A DNA stretch of 64,000 nt from an uncultured Bacilli bacterium (lineage in GTDB: Bacteria; Bacillota_I; Bacilli_A; RF39; UBA660): the NCBI GenBank assembly GCA_934162665.1, contig CAKPJN010000002.1, positions 1-64,000 on the forward strand, in the 5' to 3' direction. The position numbers and the translations under genes were made by a program. Each line of letters begins with the position of its first letter. The first letter of the stretch is position 1. The notes beneath the pieces are model-generated. The model was given only the letters and a program-made list of their open reading frames with translations. It searched no databases and was not told where the DNA came from. Positions 8,225 through 17,223 of this stretch are shown piece after piece.

Positions 8225-8879
8225 AATTTTCTTTAAATATATAAGAATTTTTTCTTGTAAAAATGTATCTTTCTCCTTGTTCTTTTATAAGATTAATTAA
8301 TGTTGTATCCTTAACTAACACTTTAAAATCAATACTTTCAAGTAACTGCTTTAAATATTTTCCAGTTAAAAATTTTTTCATTTCAGGAACAAATTTATCC
8401 TTAATATCAGCTGAAACATTCTTTGTAAATATAGAATTTACACTATTTACAATTTTTTTATCTATTTCATCAATTATCTTTTCTTTTAGCTTTTTTTTAA
8501 GCTTACGATTAATATCAACAAAATCTTTTTTATTAAGTTTAATCAAATCATTATCATTTTCTAACTTATAATTAGAAATTATATTTACTAATGGATCAAT
8601 TCTCTCATCTTTCAAAGTAGGAATCCATTTTAACAAATTATTTCTATAATTATCAATTAATCTTGTAAGATCTAAAGTATCTAAAATAATATCATTTTTC
8701 TTAGCCAGTTCTAAAAATTTAACCTTAATAACATCCATAGAATCCAATGGAGGTTTAGCAACAAGTGTTTTAATATCCTCATCAAACAATACATTTGTAT
8801 TATTTTTAATTAATTCAATAATTGCATTTTTATAATTTTCTCTATGTTGTTTTTTAAATTCATCCAAAGTATCTATCAT
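8223..8879 (-). CDS. Hypothetical Lys-rich, mostly helical cytoplasmic protein
   Basis: 218 residues, not recognised. It has no signal peptide or membrane segment, is rich in Lys, Asp, Ile and Leu, and contains a highly charged helical middle (NRKLKKKLKEKIIDEIDKK). The start at 8879 is chosen because GGGAG lies eight bases before it; a GTG at 8888 sits on the ribosome-binding site itself. It stands between mfd and spoVT, which are adjacent in Bacillus, so it is a lineage-specific insertion. Confidence 0.65.
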   Translation of the reverse strand: MIDTLDEFKKQHRENYKNAIIELIKNNTNVLFDEDIKTLVAKPPLDSMDVIKVKFLELAKKNDIILDTLDLTRLIDNYRNNLLKWIPTLKDERIDPLVNIISNYKLENDNDLIKLNKKDFVDINRKLKKKLKEKIIDEIDKKIVNSVNSIFTKNVSADIKDKFVPEMKKFLTGKYLKQLLESIDFKVLVKDTTLINLIKEQGERYIFTRKNSYIFKEN

Positions 8880-8936
8880 TTCATACACTCCCTAGCATTG
8901 TAAGTGTAACAATCATTAAACCCTAAGTCAAGACAA

Positions 8937-11900
8937 TTATTTCATTTTCTTATAAATCATATCCAACAATGAAGCTAAATAATAAACAGGATGTTTATCA
9001 AGTTTTATTGTATCTAATACAATCACTAAATTAGTACCACGACTTATAAATCTAAACATAGGTGTTATATTAAATGCATCCATAAAAACTTCTTCAGTAT
9101 TCATTTTATTAACTATTTCTTCTATAAAAACAACCTCTATAAAATTCTTTTTTTGATTAACATGACTAACTTTTAAAATACTAGCCAATTTTTCAAACCA
9201 TTCCTCATACATATAAATAATCATATCTTCATTTAATCTACCAAAGCGATCTTCAAGTTCTAATTTAATTTCTTCAAGTTTTTCTTTAGAATCAATATCA
9301 TTTATCTTACGATGAATTTCAATTTTTAAATCATCTTCCTCTACATAACTATCATCAATGTGTGTTGATACATTAAGTAAAGGCTTACTTTCTTCTAGTT
9401 CTTCATCTAAAATATCATTATCTTTTCTCTTATTAATTTCATCATTTAGCATTTTTAAATACAAATCAATACCAACACTATCAATAAATCCTGCTTGTTC
9501 ACTTCCTAAGATATCTCCAGCTCCACGAATTGATAAATCACGTGTTGCAATCGAAAAACCACTACCTAATTCAGTAAATTCTTTGATTACATTTAACCTC
9601 TTAACAGCTGTTTCTGTTAATACTTTATCACGTTTATAAAAAAGATAAGCATAAGCAAATTTATCACTGCGTCCTACACGACCACGAATTTGATATAACT
9701 GACTCAACCCAAACCTATCCGCATCCATAATAATTAAAGTATTAACGTTAGGAATATCAATACCTGTCTCTATAATAGTAGTACATACCAAAATATCATA
9801 CTCATGATTAATAAAATCCATAATTCTGTTTTCTAATACATTTTTTTGCATTTGTCCATGTACATTAACAACTCTAGCATCAGGAACCAAATTCTTAATT
9901 TTAAAAGTTTCTTCTTCAATTGATTCAACTCTATTATATAATATAAAAACCTGTCCATTACGAGATAACTCTTTATATATAGCATCCTTTAAAATTTGGC
10001 TAGATTCTTCCAACACATAAGTCTGAATTGGATATCTATTAATAGGAGGAGTCTCTATCAATGACAAACTACGTATTCCAACCATTGACATTTGTAAAGT
10101 TCTAGGAATTGGTGTCGCAGTCAAAGTAAGAACATCAACATTTGACTTATATTGTTTTATTTTTTCTTTGTGACGTACTCCAAATCTCTGTTCCTCATCA
10201 ATAATAAGTAACCCTAAATCTTTAGGTTTAACATCATCACTAAGTAATCTATGAGTACCAAATACTAAATCAATTGTACCATTTTTTAATCCTTCCAAAA
10301 TATTTGCCTTCTCTTTAGGAGTTGTAAATCTATTTAAAAGACCAATTGATACAGGAAAATCCTTAAATCTTAATTTAGCATTCTCATAATGTTGATTAGA
10401 TAATATTGTTGTAGGACATAAGAATAGTACCTGTTTAGAATCTAAAATAGCCTTAAATGCCGCAACAAAAGCAACTTCTGTCTTTCCAAAACCAACATCT
10501 CCACAAAGAAGTCTGTCCATAGGAACACTTTTTTCCATATCCTCTTTTATTTGCGATATAGATTTTAATTGATCTGTTGTTAAATCATAAGGAAAATGAC
10601 TCTCAAAATCAACCATCAAATCACAATCTTTAGAAAAAGCATAACCCTTCCTAGACTCTCTTAAAGCATACAAAGCAAGTAATTCATCAGCCATATCATT
10701 AACTTTTTTTCTAACTCTAGCCTTCGTTTTCTCCCATTCATCTCCACCTAATTTATTAATTTTAGGTATCAATCCCTCTTTACCAGAATACTTAAAAAGT
10801 AAATCAATCTTTTCCACAGGAATATATAACTTATCATTGCCCTGATAATTAACCTCTAAATAGTCCTTACAAACACCTGATGTTGTTAAGGTTCTAATAC
10901 CATTATATACACCAATACCATGAACCTGATGAACAACAAAGTCCCCTATAGATAGTTTTGAAACATCTTTTATACTTGATGCATACTTAAATTTATTATT
11001 ATATTTTTTATTTACTTCTTTAATATTAAATAACTCATTAGCTGTTAAAAACACAAAATCATTATAAATAAAACCACTAGAAATTTCTTTTTCAATAATA
11101 TTAACCTGATTCAATAAAACATTATCATCAGTAACCTCAATAACCTTCATATTTAAAAATTTATATAAATTCTTTATTTGATATTTCTTTAAACATATAA
11201 CAACAGTTTTATTATCATCAATAGCTTTTCTAATAAATGAATTAATACTATCAGCATTTTCATTAAAAGAAGAAATAGTCTTAACATCAAAATTTATAGA
11301 ATAATCTATATCACTATTATTAACAAAGTTATTAATACCCATATAATATATAACATTCTTATAAGACATTTTATTAAGATCAAACATGTAATTACCAGTA
11401 AAATTCGTATCATTACTTTCCTTATAAGTAACAATCTCATTAGAAATATTCAAATAAGATGCCTTTAACTGTTCATAATCTTTAAATATAATAAATGGAT
11501 TTTTAAAATAATCATAAATAGAAACCACTTTCTCATAATTTGGTAAATATTTTTGCTTATTCATCTCATCCATAGAAACAGAAGCTGAAGTCAAAAATTC
11601 TATATATGGCTTAATAATAACTGAATCCAAAGTTTTTAATGACTTTTGATTATCAGGATCAAAATATCTAATTGACTCAACTATATCATCAAAAAATTCA
11701 ACACGAACAGGATAGTCCAATCCCACTGGAAATATATCTATAACAAAACCTCTTACTCCAAACTCACCTGTTTTATTTACAATAGTATCTCTTGTATAAC
11801 CACTTTTAATAAGTTTTTCTACCAATTTTTTAGGATCTAATTGCATATCTTTCTCAATTTTTAATACAAAGTCTTCATAAACATCCCTAGAAGGTAAATA

Positions 11901-12239
11901 TCTTAAATAGCCAGTTAAATTAGTAATTACTATAACTTTATCATCATTTATAATATGATTTATCGTCTCTAACCTTTCTAATTTTAGATCAGGACTAACC
12001 GCTAAAGCTTCACTTGTTAAAAAATCATCCATAGGAAATAAATAAACATTATTAGTATAATTTATCAATGAAGAATATAACTTATTAGCTTCATATAAAC
12101 TATTAACAACAACTAAAATGCCTCGTTCTTTTTGATGAAGAAGATTATTCAAATACAAACAAAAAAACTCATCGGTACTCCCAACTATACCCATGTTATC
12201 TTTAACATCAATATTAATTAAATTGTTAAAAACATTCAT
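8937..12239 (-). CDS. mfd: Transcription-repair coupling factor Mfd
   Basis: 1100 residues, normal for Mfd, an ATP-dependent translocase that removes stalled RNA polymerase and recruits UvrA. In order: a UvrB-like N-terminal module, the CarD/RID polymerase-interaction domain (SIGDFVVHQVHGIGVYNGI), helicase motifs GDVGFGKTE (Walker A) and IIDEEQRFG (motif II), motif VI near QIRGRVGRS, and the C-terminal TRCF domain. The ATG at 12239 is chosen since AGGTGAT precedes it; the ribosome-binding site overlaps the end of pth, so the two are coupled. Confidence 0.97.
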   Translation of the reverse strand: MNVFNNLINIDVKDNMGIVGSTDEFFCLYLNNLLHQKERGILVVVNSLYEANKLYSSLINYTNNVYLFPMDDFLTSEALAVSPDLKLERLETINHIINDDKVIVITNLTGYLRYLPSRDVYEDFVLKIEKDMQLDPKKLVEKLIKSGYTRDTIVNKTGEFGVRGFVIDIFPVGLDYPVRVEFFDDIVESIRYFDPDNQKSLKTLDSVIIKPYIEFLTSASVSMDEMNKQKYLPNYEKVVSIYDYFKNPFIIFKDYEQLKASYLNISNEIVTYKESNDTNFTGNYMFDLNKMSYKNVIYYMGINNFVNNSDIDYSINFDVKTISSFNENADSINSFIRKAIDDNKTVVICLKKYQIKNLYKFLNMKVIEVTDDNVLLNQVNIIEKEISSGFIYNDFVFLTANELFNIKEVNKKYNNKFKYASSIKDVSKLSIGDFVVHQVHGIGVYNGIRTLTTSGVCKDYLEVNYQGNDKLYIPVEKIDLLFKYSGKEGLIPKINKLGGDEWEKTKARVRKKVNDMADELLALYALRESRKGYAFSKDCDLMVDFESHFPYDLTTDQLKSISQIKEDMEKSVPMDRLLCGDVGFGKTEVAFVAAFKAILDSKQVLFLCPTTILSNQHYENAKLRFKDFPVSIGLLNRFTTPKEKANILEGLKNGTIDLVFGTHRLLSDDVKPKDLGLLIIDEEQRFGVRHKEKIKQYKSNVDVLTLTATPIPRTLQMSMVGIRSLSLIETPPINRYPIQTYVLEESSQILKDAIYKELSRNGQVFILYNRVESIEEETFKIKNLVPDARVVNVHGQMQKNVLENRIMDFINHEYDILVCTTIIETGIDIPNVNTLIIMDADRFGLSQLYQIRGRVGRSDKFAYAYLFYKRDKVLTETAVKRLNVIKEFTELGSGFSIATRDLSIRGAGDILGSEQAGFIDSVGIDLYLKMLNDEINKRKDNDILDEELEESKPLLNVSTHIDDSYVEEDDLKIEIHRKINDIDSKEKLEEIKLELEDRFGRLNEDMIIYMYEEWFEKLASILKVSHVNQKKNFIEVVFIEEIVNKMNTEEVFMDAFNITPMFRFISRGTNLVIVLDTIKLDKHPVYYLASLLDMIYKKMK

Positions 12240-12244
12240 AAATA

Positions 12245-12811
12245 TCACCTGTTTTTTCTATTATACATATTCATTAAGTTTTTAAAATCACTTTTAAAAT
12301 AATCATCAATAACAATCTTTAACTCATTAAATAAATTATCATAAACATCTATATCTTCTTTAGAAAACTTAGATAAAACATAATCTTTAGTATCAATCAT
12401 CTTATTATTAGAAATACCTATTTTTAACCTTTTATATTCCTGTGTACCTAAATGCATTTCTATATTCTTAAGACCATTATGACCACCACTAGAACCCTTA
12501 TCTTTTAATTTAAAATTTCCAATAGATAAATCTAAATCATCTGAAATTATCAAAATATCAGAAATATCAATCTTATAAAAATTAACAAATTTTGAAACTA
12601 CTTCACCTGATAAATTCATATAAGATTGTGGTTTTAAAAAAATAACCTTTTTCCCAAATAAATTACAATCTAAATAAAGTCCATTAAATTTACTTTTCCA
12701 TCCCGAAAAGCCCTTATAATTAATATAATTATCGACAATGAAAAAACCAATATTATGTCTTGTATTCTCATATTCCTTACCAGGATTACCTAAACCAACT
12801 ATTAACTTCAT
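12245..12811 (-). CDS. pth: Peptidyl-tRNA hydrolase
   Basis: 188 residues, usual size. It frees tRNA from peptidyl-tRNA dropped by stalled ribosomes. The signature GLGNPGKEYENTRHNIGF includes the conserved Asn and catalytic His near residue 20; the SDDLDLSIGNFKLKDKGSSG segment and GHNGLK follow. The start ATG at 12811 follows GAGGTGATTTG. The gene lies between mfd and rsmI on one strand, with a Noc-site palindrome in its upstream gap. Confidence 0.96.
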   Translation of the reverse strand: MKLIVGLGNPGKEYENTRHNIGFFIVDNYINYKGFSGWKSKFNGLYLDCNLFGKKVIFLKPQSYMNLSGEVVSKFVNFYKIDISDILIISDDLDLSIGNFKLKDKGSSGGHNGLKNIEMHLGTQEYKRLKIGISNNKMIDTKDYVLSKFSKEDIDVYDNLFNELKIVIDDYFKSDFKNLMNMYNRKNR

Positions 12812-12830
12812 CAAATCACCTCATTAAATT

Positions 12831-12844
12831 ATTTCCCGGGAAAT
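12831..12844. promoter_or_regulatory. Noc-binding-site-like palindrome between rsmI and pth
   Basis: ATTTCCCGGGAAAT, an exact match to the published B. subtilis Noc binding site consensus, here extended to a longer AT-flanked palindrome. It occupies the 38-base gap between the rsmI stop and the pth start. A noc gene is present at 35.9 kb, which supports the assignment. Confidence 0.8.
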
Positions 12845-12849
12845 AATTT

Positions 12850-13689
12850 TTATTTATTATCATGATATTCTTTATACACTAACGATTTCGCAACATTACG
12901 CTCCTTAGCTACAATTTTAATTGCTTCCTTTTCAGTTATACCATCATCTAAATATAATTTAACATGTTCTAAAACACTTAAATCACTATAATCTTGAACG
13001 GTTAAATCACCTTCAACCACAACAACCATTTCACCCTTCATACTATCACAAAGAGGAAGTAATTCACTAATTTTATCACGATAAACTTCTTCATATATTT
13101 TAGAAATTTCACGATTAATACTTATATTTCTATCACCAAATATTTGTAGCATATTAGATAATGTAGTTTTTATACGATGTGGAGATTCATAAAATATCAT
13201 CGTACACTTTTGATTCTTTAACTTTTCCAATTCTTTTCTTTGTTTTGATTCCTTAGCATTTAAGAAACCATAAAATAAAAACGGAGAAGGATTTATACCA
13301 GATGATGTAAGTGCCGGCACAAAAGCTGTTGCTCCAGGTAAACTAATAACATTAAAGCTGTTTTTTATGACCTCTCGTACAACAATATAACCAGGATCAC
13401 TAATTATTGGGCTCCCCTGATCAGTAACAAGTCCAATATTTTTACCAGCCTCTAACTCTTTAATCACATAAGTTTTAATTTTTTCTTCATTAAATTCATG
13501 ACAACTAACTAATTTCTTCTTAATATCAAAATAATTAAGTAATTTACCAGTCTCTCTAGTATCCTCACATAATAAGAAATCAACAGTTTTAAGTACATTT
13601 AATGCTCGAATAGTAATATCATCTAAGTTTCCAATAGGAGTAGGAATAAGATATAAACTAGGACTATCATCATAACTACGTTGACTCAT
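12850..13689 (-). CDS. rsmI: 16S rRNA (cytidine-1402-2'-O)-methyltransferase
   Basis: 279 residues, typical length. SAM-dependent methyltransferase of the tetrapyrrole-methylase fold that methylates C1402 in the ribosomal decoding site. Motifs seen: YLIPTPIGNLDDITIRAL near the N-terminus, LCEDTRETGKLL, and DQGSPIISDPG. The start overlaps the stop of the upstream methyltransferase gene by four bases, so translation is coupled. Confidence 0.95.
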   Translation of the reverse strand: MSQRSYDDSPSLYLIPTPIGNLDDITIRALNVLKTVDFLLCEDTRETGKLLNYFDIKKKLVSCHEFNEEKIKTYVIKELEAGKNIGLVTDQGSPIISDPGYIVVREVIKNSFNVISLPGATAFVPALTSSGINPSPFLFYGFLNAKESKQRKELEKLKNQKCTMIFYESPHRIKTTLSNMLQIFGDRNISINREISKIYEEVYRDKISELLPLCDSMKGEMVVVVEGDLTVQDYSDLSVLEHVKLYLDDGITEKEAIKIVAKERNVAKSLVYKEYHDNK

Positions 13690-14417
13690 TTTCTTACCTC
13701 CATTATAAAATTTTCATATTCTAAAGTTTTATTTTCTGTCTCATCATATAAAATAAAAGGACTTTCCACTTTTAAGCCACAACGACCATTTTTAATTCCT
13801 TCAATCAAAACAATTATAGCATTTTTATTAATATTTTCATAAACAAATCTAATTCTTTTAGGCTCAATATTATTTTTTCTAAATTGATCGATTATTTCTA
13901 ATAACCTTTCAGGTCTATGAACAATCGCAAATTTACCACCATCTTTAAGTAATCTTTTAGCAATAGAAAAAATATCACTTAAAGTGATTTCTACTTCATG
14001 TCTCGCAATTAACTTAAATAAACTATCATTCATAATATTATTCTCATTATATTTAAAATATGGAGGATTACAAGTAATTAAATCAAAAGTATTAAGTACA
14101 TCATTTGTAACGTAATCTTTCATATTTATATTAATAATATCAATTCTATCTTGTAATTTATTATACCGAACTGATTTACTTGCTAAATCACTTAGATCTT
14201 TTTGAATCTCTAATCCTATAATATTACTATTAGTACGCTTTGATAAAACTAAAGGTATTACACCATTTCCAGTACCTAAATCAAGAATCTTCTTATCTCT
14301 AGTTCGTATATCAATAAAATTAGCAAGCATAACACTGTCTAAAGAAAAAGAAAAAAAATCATTATTTTGATATATTTTTAAATTTTCATAACCTAAAATA
14401 TCATTTAATACTTCCAT
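13686..14417 (-). CDS. tRNA1(Val) adenine-37 N6-methyltransferase (YabB/TrmN6 family)
   Basis: 243-residue class I methyltransferase: SAM-binding motif DLGTGNGVIPL (about residues 48-58) and the N6-adenine catalytic motif NPPYF (about 120). Position next to rsmI matches yabB of Bacillus. The ATG at 14417 is chosen because AGGGTGAT lies five bases upstream; the gene overlaps the 3' end of ricT by 17 bases. The tRNA substrate is inferred from family membership. Confidence 0.88.
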   Translation of the reverse strand: MEVLNDILGYENLKIYQNNDFFSFSLDSVMLANFIDIRTRDKKILDLGTGNGVIPLVLSKRTNSNIIGLEIQKDLSDLASKSVRYNKLQDRIDIININMKDYVTNDVLNTFDLITCNPPYFKYNENNIMNDSLFKLIARHEVEITLSDIFSIAKRLLKDGGKFAIVHRPERLLEIIDQFRKNNIEPKRIRFVYENINKNAIIVLIEGIKNGRCGLKVESPFILYDETENKTLEYENFIMEVRK

Positions 14418-15204
14418 CACTATCACCCTGTGTAAATTTAATTATTCCCTTTTCCTTTAAATCAACAGAATAACTTTTATTAAATACATCTACAGCTACA
14501 ACTTTTCCAGTTCCCATTGAAGTTTCAGCAATATTACCAACTTTAGGTAATCCTTTTTTTAATTCAGAATAAGTATCATTTTCATATTCCAAACAACATA
14601 AAAGTCTCCCACAAACACCATTAATTTTTGAAGGATTCAAAGCCAAATATTGATTCTTCGCCATATTAATAGAAACACTATTAAAATCATTCAAAAAAGA
14701 ATTACAACATAAAAATAATCCACAAGGTCCTAAACCACCAACCTTTTTAGCCTTATCTCTAACGCCTATTTGTCTAAGTTCTATTCTAGTTCTATATTTC
14801 TGAGCAAGTTTTTTAGCAAGTTCACGAAAATCAACTCTAACATCAGATACAAAAGAAAAAATTAACTGACTGCGATCTAAATTATAGTTAGAATCAATAA
14901 AATTCATATCTAATCCTAAATCTTTACTAAACTTTTTAGCATCTCTTAATGCTATAGAAGAATCAGTTTCATTCTTCTCATATGATTCTATATCATCAGT
15001 AGTAGCAATTCTAATGATATCTTTTAAAGGCAAAGATAAATTTTCTGATTTTTCCTTAAATATATCAGTTTTAGCAATTCCAAGTTGTATTCCATTATCA
15101 GTATTAGCTACTACTTTATCACCTTTTTTTATATCTAGACCATTAGGAGAAACATAATAAACATTCTTATTTATATTAAAACTAACACCAATTACCTCAA
15201 TCAT
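14401..15204 (-). CDS. ricT: PSP1-domain protein RicT (YaaT)
   Basis: 267 residues. PSP1 domain with the cysteine-rich signature GLGPCGLFLCC and VCGRLLCCLEYE (about 165-215). In Bacillus RicT acts with RicA and RicF in RNase Y-dependent mRNA maturation and is needed for competence, biofilm formation and sporulation. Order holB-ricT-yabB-rsmI is the Bacillus order. Its start abuts the holB stop without a gap. Confidence 0.92.
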   Translation of the reverse strand: MIEVIGVSFNINKNVYYVSPNGLDIKKGDKVVANTDNGIQLGIAKTDIFKEKSENLSLPLKDIIRIATTDDIESYEKNETDSSIALRDAKKFSKDLGLDMNFIDSNYNLDRSQLIFSFVSDVRVDFRELAKKLAQKYRTRIELRQIGVRDKAKKVGGLGPCGLFLCCNSFLNDFNSVSINMAKNQYLALNPSKINGVCGRLLCCLEYENDTYSELKKGLPKVGNIAETSMGTGKVVAVDVFNKSYSVDLKEKGIIKFTQGDSDGSIK

Positions 15205-16068
15205 TTACCTCACCTCCACAAACTTAGCATATAAATTATCTAACCATAACTTATAATTAACATTGTATTCTAACCTTTGAATCTCAGACTCAATTATACT
15301 TATATATTTAGTTAATTTATTTATATTTACATCTTTTAAAATTGTAATAATATCTTGATTGATATCATATTTATAATTACAAGAAATATAATTTAAATAG
15401 CTAATATAAATATTTTCCAACTCCATCAATCGTTCTTTAGCAACATTTTTATCTGGTAATATTTTATTATATATATAATTATAATTAATAAATAAAGAAT
15501 TTCTATCTTCAATAAACTTTAGTAATTCAATATTTTCATCACTAGTATATATATCAATAGAAAAATTTGAAAAAGATAAAATCTGACACCTCGACAAAAT
15601 TGTTTCCATTATTTTATATCGATTATTAGTAAGTAATATCGCAATAATATTATCCTCTGGTTCTTCCAAAAATTTCAAAATTGTATTTGCCGCAGATGGA
15701 TTTAACTTTTCAGCATTTTTTATTATATATATTCTCTTATTATCTAGTAATGATTTATTTTGATATTCATTTTGTAACTTTAAAAGTTGAGATTTTTTAA
15801 TCCAATTCCCATCTGGTTCTATAATTTCTAAATCTGGATAATTAAAGTTATCAATAAGATTACAAATATTACATTTATTACAATTTAATGCACTAACACT
15901 TTGCGTTTTCTGTTGACATAAAATAAGCTTAACAAAAGAAATAACTAAATCATTACTAATATCACTATCATCAATTTCAATCAAATATGAATGAGAAACT
16001 TTATCAAGCTTAATTAAATGTTCAACAACATTTATAAATTGTTTCTGATTTTTATTCAACTCATTCAT
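15205..16068 (-). CDS. holB: DNA polymerase III delta' subunit
   Basis: 287-residue clamp-loader subunit of the AAA+ fold. A Cys4 zinc module (CNKCNIC region, about 60-68), the segment LNPSAANTILKFLEEPEDN, and the sensor region ETILSRCQIL (Ser-Arg-Cys) are visible. As expected for delta' it lacks a functional Walker A. It works with DnaX to load the DnaN clamp; both partners are in this window. Confidence 0.92.
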   Translation of the reverse strand: MNELNKNQKQFINVVEHLIKLDKVSHSYLIEIDDSDISNDLVISFVKLILCQQKTQSVSALNCNKCNICNLIDNFNYPDLEIIEPDGNWIKKSQLLKLQNEYQNKSLLDNKRIYIIKNAEKLNPSAANTILKFLEEPEDNIIAILLTNNRYKIMETILSRCQILSFSNFSIDIYTSDENIELLKFIEDRNSLFINYNYIYNKILPDKNVAKERLMELENIYISYLNYISCNYKYDINQDIITILKDVNINKLTKYISIIESEIQRLEYNVNYKLWLDNLYAKFVEVR

Positions 16069-16077
16069 AAATAACTC

Positions 16078-16263
16078 CTATAAAACTAATATTTTAAATA
16101 ATATAAGTGCCACCAAAGCAGGTGTGCCTAATATTGCCACAAAGATAATAGTAATTAAATTAATTGGAATAATCATATTGAAATTTACTGCAATCAAATT
16201 ATAACCATATAATATAAAAGCACTTAGAATTATACTTTTAATAAGATACATTACTTTTTTCAT
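16078..16263 (-). CDS. BofA-family membrane protein (pro-sigma-K processing inhibitor type)
   Basis: 61 residues with two hydrophobic segments (about 6-28 and 35-60). The IPIN...ILGTPALVALILFKIL pattern fits the short BofA family, whose Bacillus member controls the SpoIVFB protease during sporulation. In Bacillus bofA lies just past recR, as here. Sequence this short gives limited certainty; position and motif together support it. Confidence 0.7.
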   Translation of the reverse strand: MKKVMYLIKSIILSAFILYGYNLIAVNFNMIIPINLITIIFVAILGTPALVALILFKILVL

Positions 16264-16304
16264 TATTTCATCTCCTTATAGAAGATTATGAAAAAAATAT
16301 AATT

Positions 16305-16901
16305 TTATTCTATTTCCTTACGATCATTTAATGCTCTTTCTAATGTTAAACTATCAATATATTCCATATCAGCACCAATTGGAACACCACTAGCTAATCT
16401 TGTTATTCTTATATTTGTACCATCTAATATTTTTTTTATGTATAAGGCTGTAGTTTCACCCTCAATACTTGGCTTAAAAGCAAATATTATTTCCTCAAAT
16501 TTTTCTTTGTTAATACGATTTATTAATTTATCAAGACCAATATCTTCTGGATTTATACCATCAAGTGGAGATATTAATCCATTTAAAACATGATATATTC
16601 CATTAAACATACCAAGTTTTTCAAATAAAAAAACATTTTTAGTATCCTCAACAACACATAAAGTATTTCTATTTCTAGTTGTATCATCACATATAAAACA
16701 ATGTTCTTTTTCCGTTAAAGTATTACAAATAGAACAATGATGAATTTTAGTTTTAACATCACTAACACTATTAGAAAATAAATCAACTTGTTCATCATCT
16801 AAATCTAAAATTGAAAAAGCCAATCTCTCAGCAGTTTTTTCACCAATACCTGGTAAAAATTTAAAAGATTCAATTAAATTTTTAATACTATCTGGATACA
16901 T
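16305..16901 (-). CDS. recR: Recombination mediator RecR
   Basis: 198 residues, full length. Helix-hairpin-helix near the N-terminus (FKFLPGIGEKTAERLAFSI), a Cys4 zinc finger (CSICNTLTEKEHCFIC, about 57-72), then the Toprim domain (VVEDTKNVF) and the SGVPIGADMEY segment. With RecF and RecO it loads RecA on gapped DNA. It lies immediately downstream of ybaB, nine bases apart. Confidence 0.97.
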   Translation of the reverse strand: MYPDSIKNLIESFKFLPGIGEKTAERLAFSILDLDDEQVDLFSNSVSDVKTKIHHCSICNTLTEKEHCFICDDTTRNRNTLCVVEDTKNVFLFEKLGMFNGIYHVLNGLISPLDGINPEDIGLDKLINRINKEKFEEIIFAFKPSIEGETTALYIKKILDGTNIRITRLASGVPIGADMEYIDSLTLERALNDRKEIE

Positions 16902-16909
16902 AACTAAAC

Positions 16910-17209
16910 CTAAAATAGTCCAGGTAATGAATTACCAAATTTTCCCATTTTCTTTTCAGTCATATCATCAACTTTTTTATTAGCTTCATTAATAGCTACT
17001 AAGATCATATCTTCTAACATTTCAATATCATCTTTATCTAAATCATTATCCTTATTAATTTCAACTTTAACAACTTCTTTTGTACCTTTAATAGTTATCT
17101 TAACTAAAGAACTTTCACCAATAAATTCAGTATTATCTATTTCATCTTTAGCCTTCATCATATCTTTTTGTAAAGCTTGTGCTTGCTTCATCATAGCTTG
17201 TATATTCAT
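16910..17209 (-). CDS. Nucleoid-associated protein YbaB/EbfC family
   Basis: 99 residues. N-terminal MNIQAMMKQAQALQKDMMK and the INKDNDLDKDDIEMLEDMI core are diagnostic for the YbaB/EbfC DNA-binding family. It sits between dnaX and recR as in most bacteria and is probably cotranscribed with both. Confidence 0.95.
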   Translation of the reverse strand: MNIQAMMKQAQALQKDMMKAKDEIDNTEFIGESSLVKITIKGTKEVVKVEINKDNDLDKDDIEMLEDMILVAINEANKKVDDMTEKKMGKFGNSLPGLF

Positions 17210-17223
17210 ATATTTATCTCCTT

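Noticed and set aside
9358..9639. Plus-strand ORFs opposite mfd, gyrA, recF, dnaN and other long genes
   Set aside because: They are antisense to strongly conserved coding frames, lack ribosome-binding sites and are low-complexity Ser/Leu/Phe-rich shadows.
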